Part shown: piece by piece, positions 32,836 through 41,936 of the stretch | Layout: every line of letters starts with the position of its first letter | Numbering within the stretch: position 1 is the stretch's first letter | NCBI RefSeq assembly: GCF_005233835.1 | Contig: NZ_SZQA01000010.1 | Coordinates: 62,001-126,000, forward strand | From: Herbidospora galbida | Lineage (GTDB): Bacteria; Actinomycetota; Actinomycetes; Streptosporangiales; Streptosporangiaceae | Length of the DNA stretch: 64,000 bases | Direction of reading: 5' to 3' | The notes under the pieces: generated by a model | The model's input: the letters and a program-made list of their open reading frames with translations, nothing else | What the model was told of the DNA's origin: nothing | Databases searched by the model: none | Position numbers and translations under genes: made by a program

Positions 32836-33672
32836 ATGATCGACGCCCATCACCACCTCTGGGACCCGTCCCGCCGCGACTACCCCTGGATGTCCGGCGC
32901 GGCGCTCGCGCCGATCAGGCGCCCCTACGGCCTGCCGGAACTGCGGGCCGCCACCAGTGCCACCGGCACCGTCCTCGTGCAGACCGTCTCCTCGGTCGAG
33001 GAGACCCGCGAGTTCCTGCGGACCGCGTCGGAGTCCGACGGCCTCATCAAGGGCGTCGTCGGCTGGGTCGACCTGACCGCCCCCGACGTCGCCGACGTCC
33101 TGGCCGAACTGCGCGAAGGCCCGGGAGGCCACCTGCTGGTCGGCATCCGCCACCAGGTCCAGGACGAGCCCGACGACGAGTGGCTGGCCCGCCCCGACGT
33201 CGTGCGCGGCCTGCGCGCCGTCGCCTCGGCCGGGCTGGCCTACGACCTGCTGGTGCTCGTCCACCAGCTGAAGACGGCCCGCCAGGTCGTGGCCGACCTG
33301 CCCGACGCGAGGTTCGTCCTCGACCACGCCGCCAAGCCGCCCGTCGCCAGCGGACTGATGGAGCCGTGGGCGACCGAGATCGAGGGCCTGGCCGAACTCG
33401 ACAACGTGACGTGCAAGATCTCCGGCCTGGTGACGGAGGCGAGCTGGACCGACTGGACCCCTGGTCAGCTCCAGCCCTACGTGGAGCACGTCCTTGAATA
33501 TTTCGGCGCGGAAAGGGTCATGTTCGGCTCAGACTGGCCCGTCTGCCTCCTTGCCGCGACGTATGGCGAGGTAGTGGAGACAACTAAGGATTTCACCAGT
33601 GGGCTGAGTGGAGACGAACAGTCGTACATCTACGAATCGACGGCACAGAAGGTATATCGCCTGAAGCCATAA
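32836..33672 (+). CDS. Amidohydrolase, probable L-fucono-1,5-lactonase
   Basis: A 278-residue Amidohydro_2 (COG3618) hydrolase. The metal-type N-terminal motif MIDAHHHLWD is at residues 1-10, FVLDHAAKP and VMFGSDWPVC hold further conserved His and Asp. COG3618 members next to fucose genes hydrolyse L-fuconolactone to L-fuconate, the step between the dehydrogenase and the dehydratase. ATG lies three bases after the preceding stop. It ends the recognisable fucose operon. Confidence 0.88.
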   Translation: MIDAHHHLWDPSRRDYPWMSGAALAPIRRPYGLPELRAATSATGTVLVQTVSSVEETREFLRTASESDGLIKGVVGWVDLTAPDVADVLAELREGPGGHLLVGIRHQVQDEPDDEWLARPDVVRGLRAVASAGLAYDLLVLVHQLKTARQVVADLPDARFVLDHAAKPPVASGLMEPWATEIEGLAELDNVTCKISGLVTEASWTDWTPGQLQPYVEHVLEYFGAERVMFGSDWPVCLLAATYGEVVETTKDFTSGLSGDEQSYIYESTAQKVYRLKP

Positions 33673-33726
33673 GCGGTTTTCCACAGAACGGCGTTCAAGG
33701 ACGCGCGCTCAGCGTAACCCCCCGGA

Positions 33727-33760
33727 CTCTTGGGTCGCCCTGTCTTTCCCGACCCAGGAG
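33727..33760 (+). promoter_or_regulatory. Hairpin that sequesters the NlpC/P60 ribosome site
   Basis: CTCTTGGGTCG (33727-33737) pairs with CGACCCAGGAG (33750-33760) with one G-U pair, loop 12 bases. The 3' arm contains the AGGAG Shine-Dalgarno sequence of the gene starting at 33767. Translation may need opening of the stem, or the stem may also end upstream transcription. Confidence 0.5.
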
Positions 33761-33766
33761 TTCCGG

Positions 33767-34945
33767 ATGCTCACAACGCTCCTCACCGCCATCCTCTGCA
33801 CCCCCCACCCGGGTGCGGAGCCGCTGCCGTGCCCGTCACCGGCTTCCTTCCGGTACGTCTTCCAGCCGACCGCCCTCGCCGACGAGCCGGATGAGCTCGA
33901 CGAGCTGATCGACCTGGCCGAACTCGCCGAACGCTGGGGCCACACGTGGCCCCCGCCGGAGTGGGACGGCTTCGACCCATGGGCGGCCGACGGGCCGTGG
34001 GCCGAGGCCTGGGACGACCTCGAGGGTCCGGAGGAGATCACGGGCGGCATCTTCGGCCCGTCCGACCGCGACCTGCGCCCGGGCTCGGGGCCTTGGCCCT
34101 GGGGAGGCGCCCGCCCGCTCCCGGAGAGCGGCGCCCCTTCGGGCGAGGGCACGCCTCCGATCCCGGACGAAGCTTCCCGCCCGCTCTTGAACGGGGGTGT
34201 CACCTCGGCTGGTGCGCGTCCGCTTCTGGACGGCGGCATCGCTTTGGACGGCCGCTCGCGCCCGCTTGTGGACGGCGGCAACATCTCAACTGGGGAAGCG
34301 CGTTCGCCCCAAGACGGTGAGGTCACTCTCGACGGCGGGGCACGTCCTCCGCAGGAAGGTGCCGATTCCGAAGGCGGCTCGCAGCCCGAGAGCGTCGGTA
34401 CCGACCGGAAACCGAGCAGGCCCCGGGGCAAGTCGGAGGAGCCGCCCGGCGTCGACGCCGAGCCCAGGAAGAAGCGCGATGACCGCGAGCCGCGCAAAGA
34501 CGAAGAGGAGAACACCACCACCCCCGGGGCGATCGCGTTGCGGGCCGCGACCAAGTGGCTCGGCATTCCCTATGTGTGGGGCGGCGGCAACGCCCACGGG
34601 CCGAGCCGGGGGGTCGGCAAGGGCGCGAACCGGGTCGGCTTCGACTGCTCGGGTCTGACCCTCGCGGCCTGGGCCAAGGCCGGGGTGACCCTCGGGCACT
34701 ACACCGGCACCCAGATCAAACAGGGCAAACCCGTGCAGACCAAAGACCTGCTCCCCGGCGACCTGCTGTTCTTCGGCGCGACGAAGACCGACCCGTCCCA
34801 CGTCGGTCTCTACGCGGGAGACGGCGACATGATCCACGCCCCCAAGACGGGAGACGTCGTCAAACGCGTCGAGGTCCTGGCCGCGCCGGTCTGGATGAAA
34901 CGCTTCCAGGGTGCGGTCCGCCCCCAACGATCGTCGAAGACATGA
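33767..34945 (+). CDS. NlpC/P60 peptidoglycan endopeptidase with long disordered region
   Basis: A 392-residue cell-wall hydrolase. A short hydrophobic N-terminus (MLTTLLTAILC) could serve as a weak export signal. Residues 45-260 are acidic, Pro/Gly-rich and repetitive (variants of ARPLLDGG). The NlpC/P60 domain covers about 268-385 with catalytic C294 (FDCSGL), H345 (DPSHVGLY) and H357 (MIHAP). It likely cleaves the D-Glu/DAP-type bond of stem peptides. The ribosome site is inside a hairpin. Confidence 0.85.
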   Translation: MLTTLLTAILCTPHPGAEPLPCPSPASFRYVFQPTALADEPDELDELIDLAELAERWGHTWPPPEWDGFDPWAADGPWAEAWDDLEGPEEITGGIFGPSDRDLRPGSGPWPWGGARPLPESGAPSGEGTPPIPDEASRPLLNGGVTSAGARPLLDGGIALDGRSRPLVDGGNISTGEARSPQDGEVTLDGGARPPQEGADSEGGSQPESVGTDRKPSRPRGKSEEPPGVDAEPRKKRDDREPRKDEEENTTTPGAIALRAATKWLGIPYVWGGGNAHGPSRGVGKGANRVGFDCSGLTLAAWAKAGVTLGHYTGTQIKQGKPVQTKDLLPGDLLFFGATKTDPSHVGLYAGDGDMIHAPKTGDVVKRVEVLAAPVWMKRFQGAVRPQRSSKT

Positions 34946-35030
34946 GCGTCGTGCTCGGGCACGTGGGCGCTCTTGCTGCTACACACAAACGCGCCCGTCG
35001 AGTCGGACCGGCGCGCTTGATGAAACGTCG

Positions 35031-35711
35031 TTAGAGCGCCTGTCTGAGCCACGACTCCACGTCGGCGATGTGGACCGTCGCCCACGAATGCGCCACCTCG
35101 GGCTGGCGGGCCGCTATCGCGCCGTAGATGGCGTAGTGCTGGTCGAGGGTCTTGCTCGGGGCGTTCGACTGGGTCAGGCCGCGCCAGATGCGGGCCCGGG
35201 TCGTGGGGCCCGACAGGCTCTCGATCAGGGAGCAGAGGACGGCGTTGCCCGAGCCTTCGGCGATGCGCTGGTGGAACTCCAGGTCGTTGGCGACCAGCTG
35301 TTCGACCGTGGGGTTCTCGGGGAGGGAGTCGAGGATCTTGCGGAGTTCCTCGATGCCGGCGTCGGTCATGTTGACGGCGGCCTTGGAGGTGGCGGCGGGT
35401 TCGAGGATGCGGCGGACCTCGAAGAACTGCAGGACGGTGTCGTCGCGGTGGAAGTCGACCACGAACGAGAGGGCGTCGAGGAGGAGGCGGGGTTCGAGGC
35501 TGGTGACGTAGGTGCCGTCGCCCTGGCGCACGTCCAGGACGTTGATCAGCGCGAGCGCGCGCACCGCCTCACGCAGGGAGTTCCGGGAGAGCCCGAGCCG
35601 TTCGGCGAGGTCGGCCTCTTTGGGGAGCCGGGCTCCCGGCGCCAGCTCTCCGTTGAGGATCATGTCCTTGATCCGGTCTATCGCCGTATCGGTTACCGCC
35701 ACGCCTCGCAC
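35031..35711 (-). CDS. FadR-subfamily GntR regulator of the fucose operon
   Basis: A 226-residue GntR protein. The winged helix (about 8-70: LNGELAPGARLPKEADLAERLGLSRNSLREAVRAL) is followed by an all-helical FCD domain (about 85-215) with metal-type Asp/His residues in NDLEFHQRIAE. A perfect 15-bp palindrome lies nine bases upstream, and two copies lie in the fucose promoter, so it is inferred to repress both and to respond to a fucose-derived acid or lactone. GTG at 35711 is used; GTG at 35702 is possible. Confidence 0.9.
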   Translation of the reverse strand: MRGVAVTDTAIDRIKDMILNGELAPGARLPKEADLAERLGLSRNSLREAVRALALINVLDVRQGDGTYVTSLEPRLLLDALSFVVDFHRDDTVLQFFEVRRILEPAATSKAAVNMTDAGIEELRKILDSLPENPTVEQLVANDLEFHQRIAEGSGNAVLCSLIESLSGPTTRARIWRGLTQSNAPSKTLDQHYAIYGAIAARQPEVAHSWATVHIADVESWLRQAL

Positions 35712-35719
35712 CCACCCTC

Positions 35720-35734
35720 AGACATCCGATGTCT
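35720..35734. promoter_or_regulatory. GntR autoregulatory operator
   Basis: AGACATC-C-GATGTCT, a perfect 15-bp palindrome, directly upstream of the GntR gene. It overlaps the stop codon of the MBL gene at 35733. Related sites are at 28595 and 28653. Confidence 0.75.
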
Positions 35735-36764
35735 AGGAGTGTACGACGAACGTGACCGGATCACCTCCCGTGCGCCTGACCAATCCGCGCACCTCCAGTG
35801 TCCGCAGGTGCGCCGCGGCCTCCCCGGCGGCCATCCCACGGAGCATCGGGGCCAGGTCCTCCCACCGGCGGTTCCAGGTCATCAGCGACGCGGCGGTCCA
35901 GATCGTCAGCGGCCGGTCGGCCTCGGTCATCGAGGCCAGCAGCTTGGTCAGCTTCTCCTCGTGGTGTTCGGCGATCTCGCCGGCGCGGGCGGCGACGTCG
36001 GAGAACGTCCACTCGTGGGCGGGAAGGGCCTCCAGCGGGCCGAACGTGGCGATCTTGTCGAGTGAGGTCAGGAACTCGCTGAGTGGGTCGATATCGGTTC
36101 GATCGTAGGGATACATCCCGATATGGGGAGTGATGCCCGGCAGCACGTGGTCGCCGGTGAAGACCCGATCACCGTCTTCGAGGTGGAGGCAGATGTGCCC
36201 GGGGGAGTGCCCGGGGGTCCAGACGGTCCGCAGCCGCCGCCCCGGCACGTCGACGAGCGCGCCGTCGGCCAGGTGGACGTCCGGGATCGCGGGGGGCGTC
36301 GGGGCGTCCATGATCGCGGCCGGGAGTTCCTCGGGTGAGGCGCCCGCCCGGCGGAGCATGTCGGTCTGCATCCGTGGCCGGTCGTCGGAGGCGGCCATGT
36401 CGTGGAACATGCGGACCATCTCGGCGTCGGCCTCGTGCATCGCGATCCACCCGCCGGAGGCCTCCCTGACCTGCCCGGCGAGCCCGGCGTGGTCGGGGTG
36501 GTAGTGCGTGACCACGACGCCGCGCACGTCGGCGAGCGAGATGCCCGCCTGCCCGAGCCCGCTTTCGAGCGCCTGGAACGCCTCGGGATGGTTCCACCCG
36601 GCGTCGATCAGGACCGGCCCGGTGGGCGACTCGACGGCGTAGACGAGCGTGTACCCGAGCGGGTTGCCCGGTATCGGCACCGGCACACTCCACACCCCGT
36701 CACCGAGGTCGGTGACCTTCTGGGCCGAGTAGGCACGCCGCGTCCGCACATCCCGCTCACTCAT
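35733..36764 (-). CDS. MBL-fold metallo-hydrolase, paralogue 2
   Basis: A 343-residue metallo-β-lactamase-fold protein of the same length as the gene at 619-1650 and very similar around the metal site (HYHPDH at 87-92, WTPGHSPGH, FTGDHVLPGITPH). GGGGG precedes the ATG. A KstR2-like palindrome lies ten bases upstream of the start, hinting at a role in sterol-ring or acyl-CoA metabolism. The enzyme activity is unknown; thioesterase or lactone hydrolase are options. Confidence 0.85.
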   Translation of the reverse strand: MSERDVRTRRAYSAQKVTDLGDGVWSVPVPIPGNPLGYTLVYAVESPTGPVLIDAGWNHPEAFQALESGLGQAGISLADVRGVVVTHYHPDHAGLAGQVREASGGWIAMHEADAEMVRMFHDMAASDDRPRMQTDMLRRAGASPEELPAAIMDAPTPPAIPDVHLADGALVDVPGRRLRTVWTPGHSPGHICLHLEDGDRVFTGDHVLPGITPHIGMYPYDRTDIDPLSEFLTSLDKIATFGPLEALPAHEWTFSDVAARAGEIAEHHEEKLTKLLASMTEADRPLTIWTAASLMTWNRRWEDLAPMLRGMAAGEAAAHLRTLEVRGLVRRTGGDPVTFVVHS

Positions 36765-36773
36765 CCGGCCCCC

Positions 36774-36787
36774 ATCAAGCGCTTGTT
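36774..36787. promoter_or_regulatory. KstR2-like operator
   Basis: ATCAAGCGCTTGTT matches the recalled KstR2 consensus AnCAAGnnCTTGnT at all ten fixed positions. It is immediately upstream of the MBL gene. No KstR2 gene is in the window, so the assignment is by motif only. Confidence 0.5.
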
Positions 36788-37110
36788 ACCGCGACCATGG
36801 TCCCAAACCCCCGCGACCACCGCATTCCGCCCTCCCCTTCGCCGCCATCGCCCCACGTCGCAGAGGGGATCCGAGGCCAGCCGCCAGCCGACGCGGTCCT
36901 CCGTCGCCCCACCACGACAGTGGTCACGCGACTCAGCCCGCACCCGGCCCGTCAAACGGGACGTCATCGGCGGCAGTGCGCGGATGAAGGCCGGCGAGGG
37001 GCTGATCCTCGCGAACGACGGCTGCTTCATCTGAGCGCCGGCCATGGTGGAGGGGACGCATTCCGCTTCGCGTGTTCGGAACGGGTGACCGCAGGGTCCG
37101 GGCCGTTGGG
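36788..37110. other. Intergenic stretch without a supported gene
   Basis: About 320 bases between the MBL gene start and the thiolase end. Open frames exist on both strands but are Pro/Arg/Ser-rich, lack ribosome sites and match nothing I recognise. A weak GTGACC...GGTCAC inverted repeat (37085-37114) reaches the thiolase stop and may be its terminator. Confidence 0.5.
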
Positions 37111-38863
<1,753 letters not shown>

Positions 38864-38865
38864 AG

Positions 38866-38879
38866 CAGAACACGTTATC
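38866..38879. promoter_or_regulatory. KstR-type operator (autoregulation)
   Basis: CAGAACACGTTATC keeps the AACACGTT core but not the outer T and A. It lies two bases before the KstR-like ATG, fitting autoregulation. Confidence 0.5.
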
Positions 38880-38935
38880 TGACCAGGTCCCGTGCCGGAT
38901 GGTTACTCACCAGTCACGGGGTTGTGGACACTTAC

Positions 38936-38949
38936 TAGAATCCGTTCTA
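38936..38949. promoter_or_regulatory. KstR-type operator (FadE pair)
   Basis: TAGAATCCGTTCTA matches the consensus except AAT for AAC. It overlaps a TAACTT -10-like hexamer (38948-38953) six bases before the GTG of the first acyl-CoA dehydrogenase. Confidence 0.55.
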
Positions 38950-38959
38950 ACTTCGGTGG

Positions 38960-39979
38960 GTGGATTTCGATCTCGACGAGCCGCAACGGGAGTTGCGCAC
39001 CCTCGCGGCCGGGCTCCTCGACAAGGAGGCCGACCCGGAGGCCCACGAGAAGACCGGCGAACCCTACGACGCGCGCCTGTGGGCCACCATGGCCCGCGCG
39101 GGACTGACCGGGGCCTGCCTGCCCGAGGAGTCGGGCGGCGCGGGGCTCGGGCCGGTCGAGATGGCGGTGCTGCTGCGCGAGGTCGGCGCGCACGTCGCGC
39201 CCGTGCCGCTGCTGCCCGCGCTGGTCACCGGGCTGGTCGTCGGCCGTCACGGCACGGCGGCCCAGCAGGGCCGGCTGGCTCCCGTCGCGGAGGGCGGGGT
39301 CCCCTACACCTACGGCGTCGGCGGGCGGGTCGCCGTCGCGAACGGGCGTCTCACCGGGCGGGTGACCGGCGTCCCCTACGCCGCGCAGGCCGCGGGCGTC
39401 CTGGTGGCGGTCGACGACGACGTGTACGTGGTCCATCCGGAGGCGCTGACCGTACGGCGGACCCCGACCGCGACCGGGGAACCGGCCGGAGTGGTCACCC
39501 TCGACGACGCCCCGGGAGAGCTGATCCCCGGCGCGGCCCACGAGCTCGGTCTGCTGGTGCGCGCCGGGCTCACCGCCACCGCCTCGGGGGTGCTGGCCCA
39601 GGCGCTCAAGATCACCACCGACCACGTCAGGACCCGCCGTCAGTTCGACCGCGCGCTGGCCGAGTTCCAGGCCGTCACCATGCAGATCGCAGACGTCTAC
39701 ATCGCCGCCAGGGCGCTCGACGTCGCCGTCTGGTCAGGGGTGTTCCGCCTGGCGGCGGGGCTCGACGCCGACCGCGACCTGGCCGTCGCGGCGCTGCACA
39801 CCGCCGACTCCGCGCTGCGCGCCCTCTACACCTGCCAGCACCTGCACGGCGGCCTCGGCCTCGACGTCACCTATCCGCTGCACCGCTACTTCGCCTGGGG
39901 CAAGCACATCGCGCACGTCCTGGGCGGCGCCGAGGCGCAGCTCGACCTGATCGGGGACCTCGAATGTTCGTCGAACTGA
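38960..39979 (+). CDS. Acyl-CoA dehydrogenase, FadE28/ChsE1-like subunit
   Basis: A 339-residue acyl-CoA-dehydrogenase-fold protein, the same length as recalled for mycobacterial FadE28 (ChsE1). Typical parts are FDLDEPQRELRTLAAG at the start, TRRQFDRALAEFQAVTMQIADVYIAAR in the middle and CQHLHGGLGLDVTYPLHRYFAWGKH near the end. Such subunits pair with a second FadE to form α2β2 enzymes that dehydrogenate sterol side-chain CoA esters. The GTG start is probably leaderless. It overlaps the next gene by 16 bases, implying a fixed pair. Confidence 0.82.
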   Translation: MDFDLDEPQRELRTLAAGLLDKEADPEAHEKTGEPYDARLWATMARAGLTGACLPEESGGAGLGPVEMAVLLREVGAHVAPVPLLPALVTGLVVGRHGTAAQQGRLAPVAEGGVPYTYGVGGRVAVANGRLTGRVTGVPYAAQAAGVLVAVDDDVYVVHPEALTVRRTPTATGEPAGVVTLDDAPGELIPGAAHELGLLVRAGLTATASGVLAQALKITTDHVRTRRQFDRALAEFQAVTMQIADVYIAARALDVAVWSGVFRLAAGLDADRDLAVAALHTADSALRALYTCQHLHGGLGLDVTYPLHRYFAWGKHIAHVLGGAEAQLDLIGDLECSSN

Positions 39980-41118
39980 CCGACGCGCAACGCGCGCTGC
40001 GCGACGAGCTGCGCGGCTACTTCGCCACCTGCCTGACCGCCGGGCAGCGCGCCGACATCGCGGCCGACCCGTTCGGCGCGGCGTACATGGAGCACTGCCG
40101 CAGGCTGGGCCGCGACGGCATGCTCGGCATGGGCTGGCCGCGGGAGTTCGGCGGACGCGGCTACGGCCCCCTGGAGCAGCAGATCTTCGCCAACGAGATC
40201 GCCCGCGCCGAGGTGCCCTACCCGATCATCACGCTGCAGACGGTCGGCCCCACCCTGATGCAGTACGGCACCCCCGAGCAGAAGGCGTTCTTCCTCCCGC
40301 GCATCCTGGCGGGCGAGTGCCACTTCGCCATCGGCTACAGCGAACCGGGCGCGGGCACCGACCTGGCCTCGCTGACCACCACCGCCGTCCGCGACGGCGA
40401 CCACTACGTCGTCAACGGCCAGAAGATCTTCACCTCGGGCGCCCACTTCGCCGACTACATCTGGCTCGCCGCCCGCACCGACCAGAGCGCCAAGAAGCAC
40501 CGCGGCATCACCATGATGATCGTCTCGACGGACGACCCGGGTTACTCCTGGACCCCGATCATCACCATGGACGGCCGCCACCACACCAACAGCACCTACT
40601 ACAGCGACGTCCGCGTCCCGGCCGACATGGTCGTCGGCGAGGTCGGCAAGGGCTGGGACCTGATCGTCAACCAGCTCAACCACGAACGCGTGACCCTCGG
40701 CCCGGCCGGCAACATCGCCCACACCTACGACCGCTTCAAGGCCTGGGCGCGGCGCTCGGGCGCCATCGAGGAGCCGGCGGTCAGAAGGGCGCTGGGTTCC
40801 GTGTACGCCGCCTTCCGGACCAACGAACTGCTCAACTGGCAGGTGGCCGCCAACATGGACCTCGGCTGGCTCGGCGCCCCCGACGCCTCGGCCACCAAGA
40901 TCTACGGCTCCGAGCGCATGCAGGACGTCGGCCGCATCGTCGGCGAGACCCTGGCCCGGTTCGGCGACCCGGCCGACGAGGAGACCCGCGACCTGATGGA
41001 GCGGGTCGACCGGGGCGTGAAGGGCGGCCTGGTGCTGACCTTCGGCGGCGGCGTCAACGAGGTCCAGCGCGAACTCATCGCCATGCTGGGTCTCCAGCTG
41101 CCGAGGCCGCCCCGCTGA
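39964..41118 (+). CDS. Acyl-CoA dehydrogenase, FadE29/ChsE2-like subunit
   Basis: A 384-residue acyl-CoA dehydrogenase. The FAD/substrate segment GYSEPGAGTDLASL, NGQKIFTSGAHFADYIWLAART and LGPAGNIAHTYDRFKAWAR are family-typical. Length and order after the FadE28-like partner match the mycobacterial fadE28-fadE29 pair acting on 3-oxo-4-pregnene-20-carboxyl-CoA. In mycobacteria chsH2, chsH1 and ltp2 follow; here only a short ChsH1-like frame remains. The substrate is inferred from the regulator and the pair. Confidence 0.85.
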   Translation: MFVELTDAQRALRDELRGYFATCLTAGQRADIAADPFGAAYMEHCRRLGRDGMLGMGWPREFGGRGYGPLEQQIFANEIARAEVPYPIITLQTVGPTLMQYGTPEQKAFFLPRILAGECHFAIGYSEPGAGTDLASLTTTAVRDGDHYVVNGQKIFTSGAHFADYIWLAARTDQSAKKHRGITMMIVSTDDPGYSWTPIITMDGRHHTNSTYYSDVRVPADMVVGEVGKGWDLIVNQLNHERVTLGPAGNIAHTYDRFKAWARRSGAIEEPAVRRALGSVYAAFRTNELLNWQVAANMDLGWLGAPDASATKIYGSERMQDVGRIVGETLARFGDPADEETRDLMERVDRGVKGGLVLTFGGGVNEVQRELIAMLGLQLPRPPR

Positions 41119-41586
41119 TGCGCCGATGGAGCGTCTCCAGCCGCAAAAAAGACATACCGCACCTCCCTCTGCCTGGGAGGATGCCGGAGTTCCGCCCGCG
41201 AGTGGAAAAACCTCAACCCGGTGAATCTCGACCCCAACCGGCGGATCAACCGGCTAACACGGACACCCTGCGCGTCTGGAAGGGTTCACTCTGCGGAGAG
41301 CTTCCGGGCCCAGCGGTGCGGCGAGCCCGGAAGCCTGCGACATTCCGCCCAGACCCGGTCCGCCCGGCGTGCCGTCCTCCTCCGACGGAACCGCGCCGGC
41401 GACCGGCGTAGGGCGAGATGCGGACGGCCGAAGGCCGGCCGTGGCTCGCCCTGTGAATCTGCGCGATAGACCCGTTTTGTGTCCTGTCGACCAGCAACCG
41501 GGAGCCGTGAGATGCGAACCCTGAACATGTCCAGGCGCGGCACACCGTTCGCGGCCTCCTGCCGCCCCGCCCCGTGGAGCGGCCCG
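41119..41586. other. Non-coding stretch after the FadE pair
   Basis: About 470 bases with no convincing gene, where sterol-degraders usually keep chsH2. It holds a 10-bp hairpin GCTTCCGGGC/GCCCGGAAGC (41300-41309 and 41325-41334) and a two-tier hairpin at 41411-41451 (GGGCGAG/CTCGCCC enclosing ACGGCC/GGCCGT). Either could terminate the FadE transcript. Two similar blocks, GGAG followed by GATGCGAACCC, lie at about 41501 and 41576. Confidence 0.5.
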
Positions 41587-41922
41587 ATGCGAACCCCGGA
41601 AGTCCCGACCGGCACCCAGCTTCCCCGCCTGATCCTGTCGGCCGCCCTGACGGCCCGCCAGGGCTCCGCGGTGGCCGCCGACGTCCAGCTCACCATGCTC
41701 ACGACGATGGACCTGGTCGAGAGCTACGTGACCGACTGGGCCGGCCCGGACGCCTTCATCCGCGGCATGAACGTCAAGCTCGGCCGCCCGGCCCACGCGG
41801 GCGACACCATCACCTTCACCGGCGTCGTGGTGGGTGTCACCACCGAGATCGTGACGGTCGAGGTCTGCGCCCGATTAGCCGAGGGCGTCCACGCGACCGG
41901 CACGGTCCGCGTGTCGTGGTGA
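41587..41922 (+). pseudogene. Shortened ChsH1-like MaoC hydratase
   Basis: A 111-residue hot-dog-fold remnant. Its C-terminal half (ESYVTDWAGPDAFIRGMNVKLG, then AGDTITFTGVVVGV) is very like ChsH1, the steroid enoyl-CoA hydratase subunit of about 129 residues. The region that should carry the catalytic Asp and His (recalled as D-x-H-H-D) is replaced by a short Ala/Val-rich stretch, so roughly 11-20 residues are missing. ATG at 41587 follows GTGGAG; an in-frame ATG at 41512 also exists. It may be a decayed gene or a non-catalytic partner. No intact ChsH2-like gene is adjacent. Confidence 0.6.
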
Positions 41923-41936
41923 GGTAAGGGCGAGGG

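Noticed and set aside
33673-33766. c-di-AMP (ydaO) riboswitch before the NlpC/P60 gene
   Set aside because: The spacer is only 94 bases and shows one simple hairpin, too short for that riboswitch.
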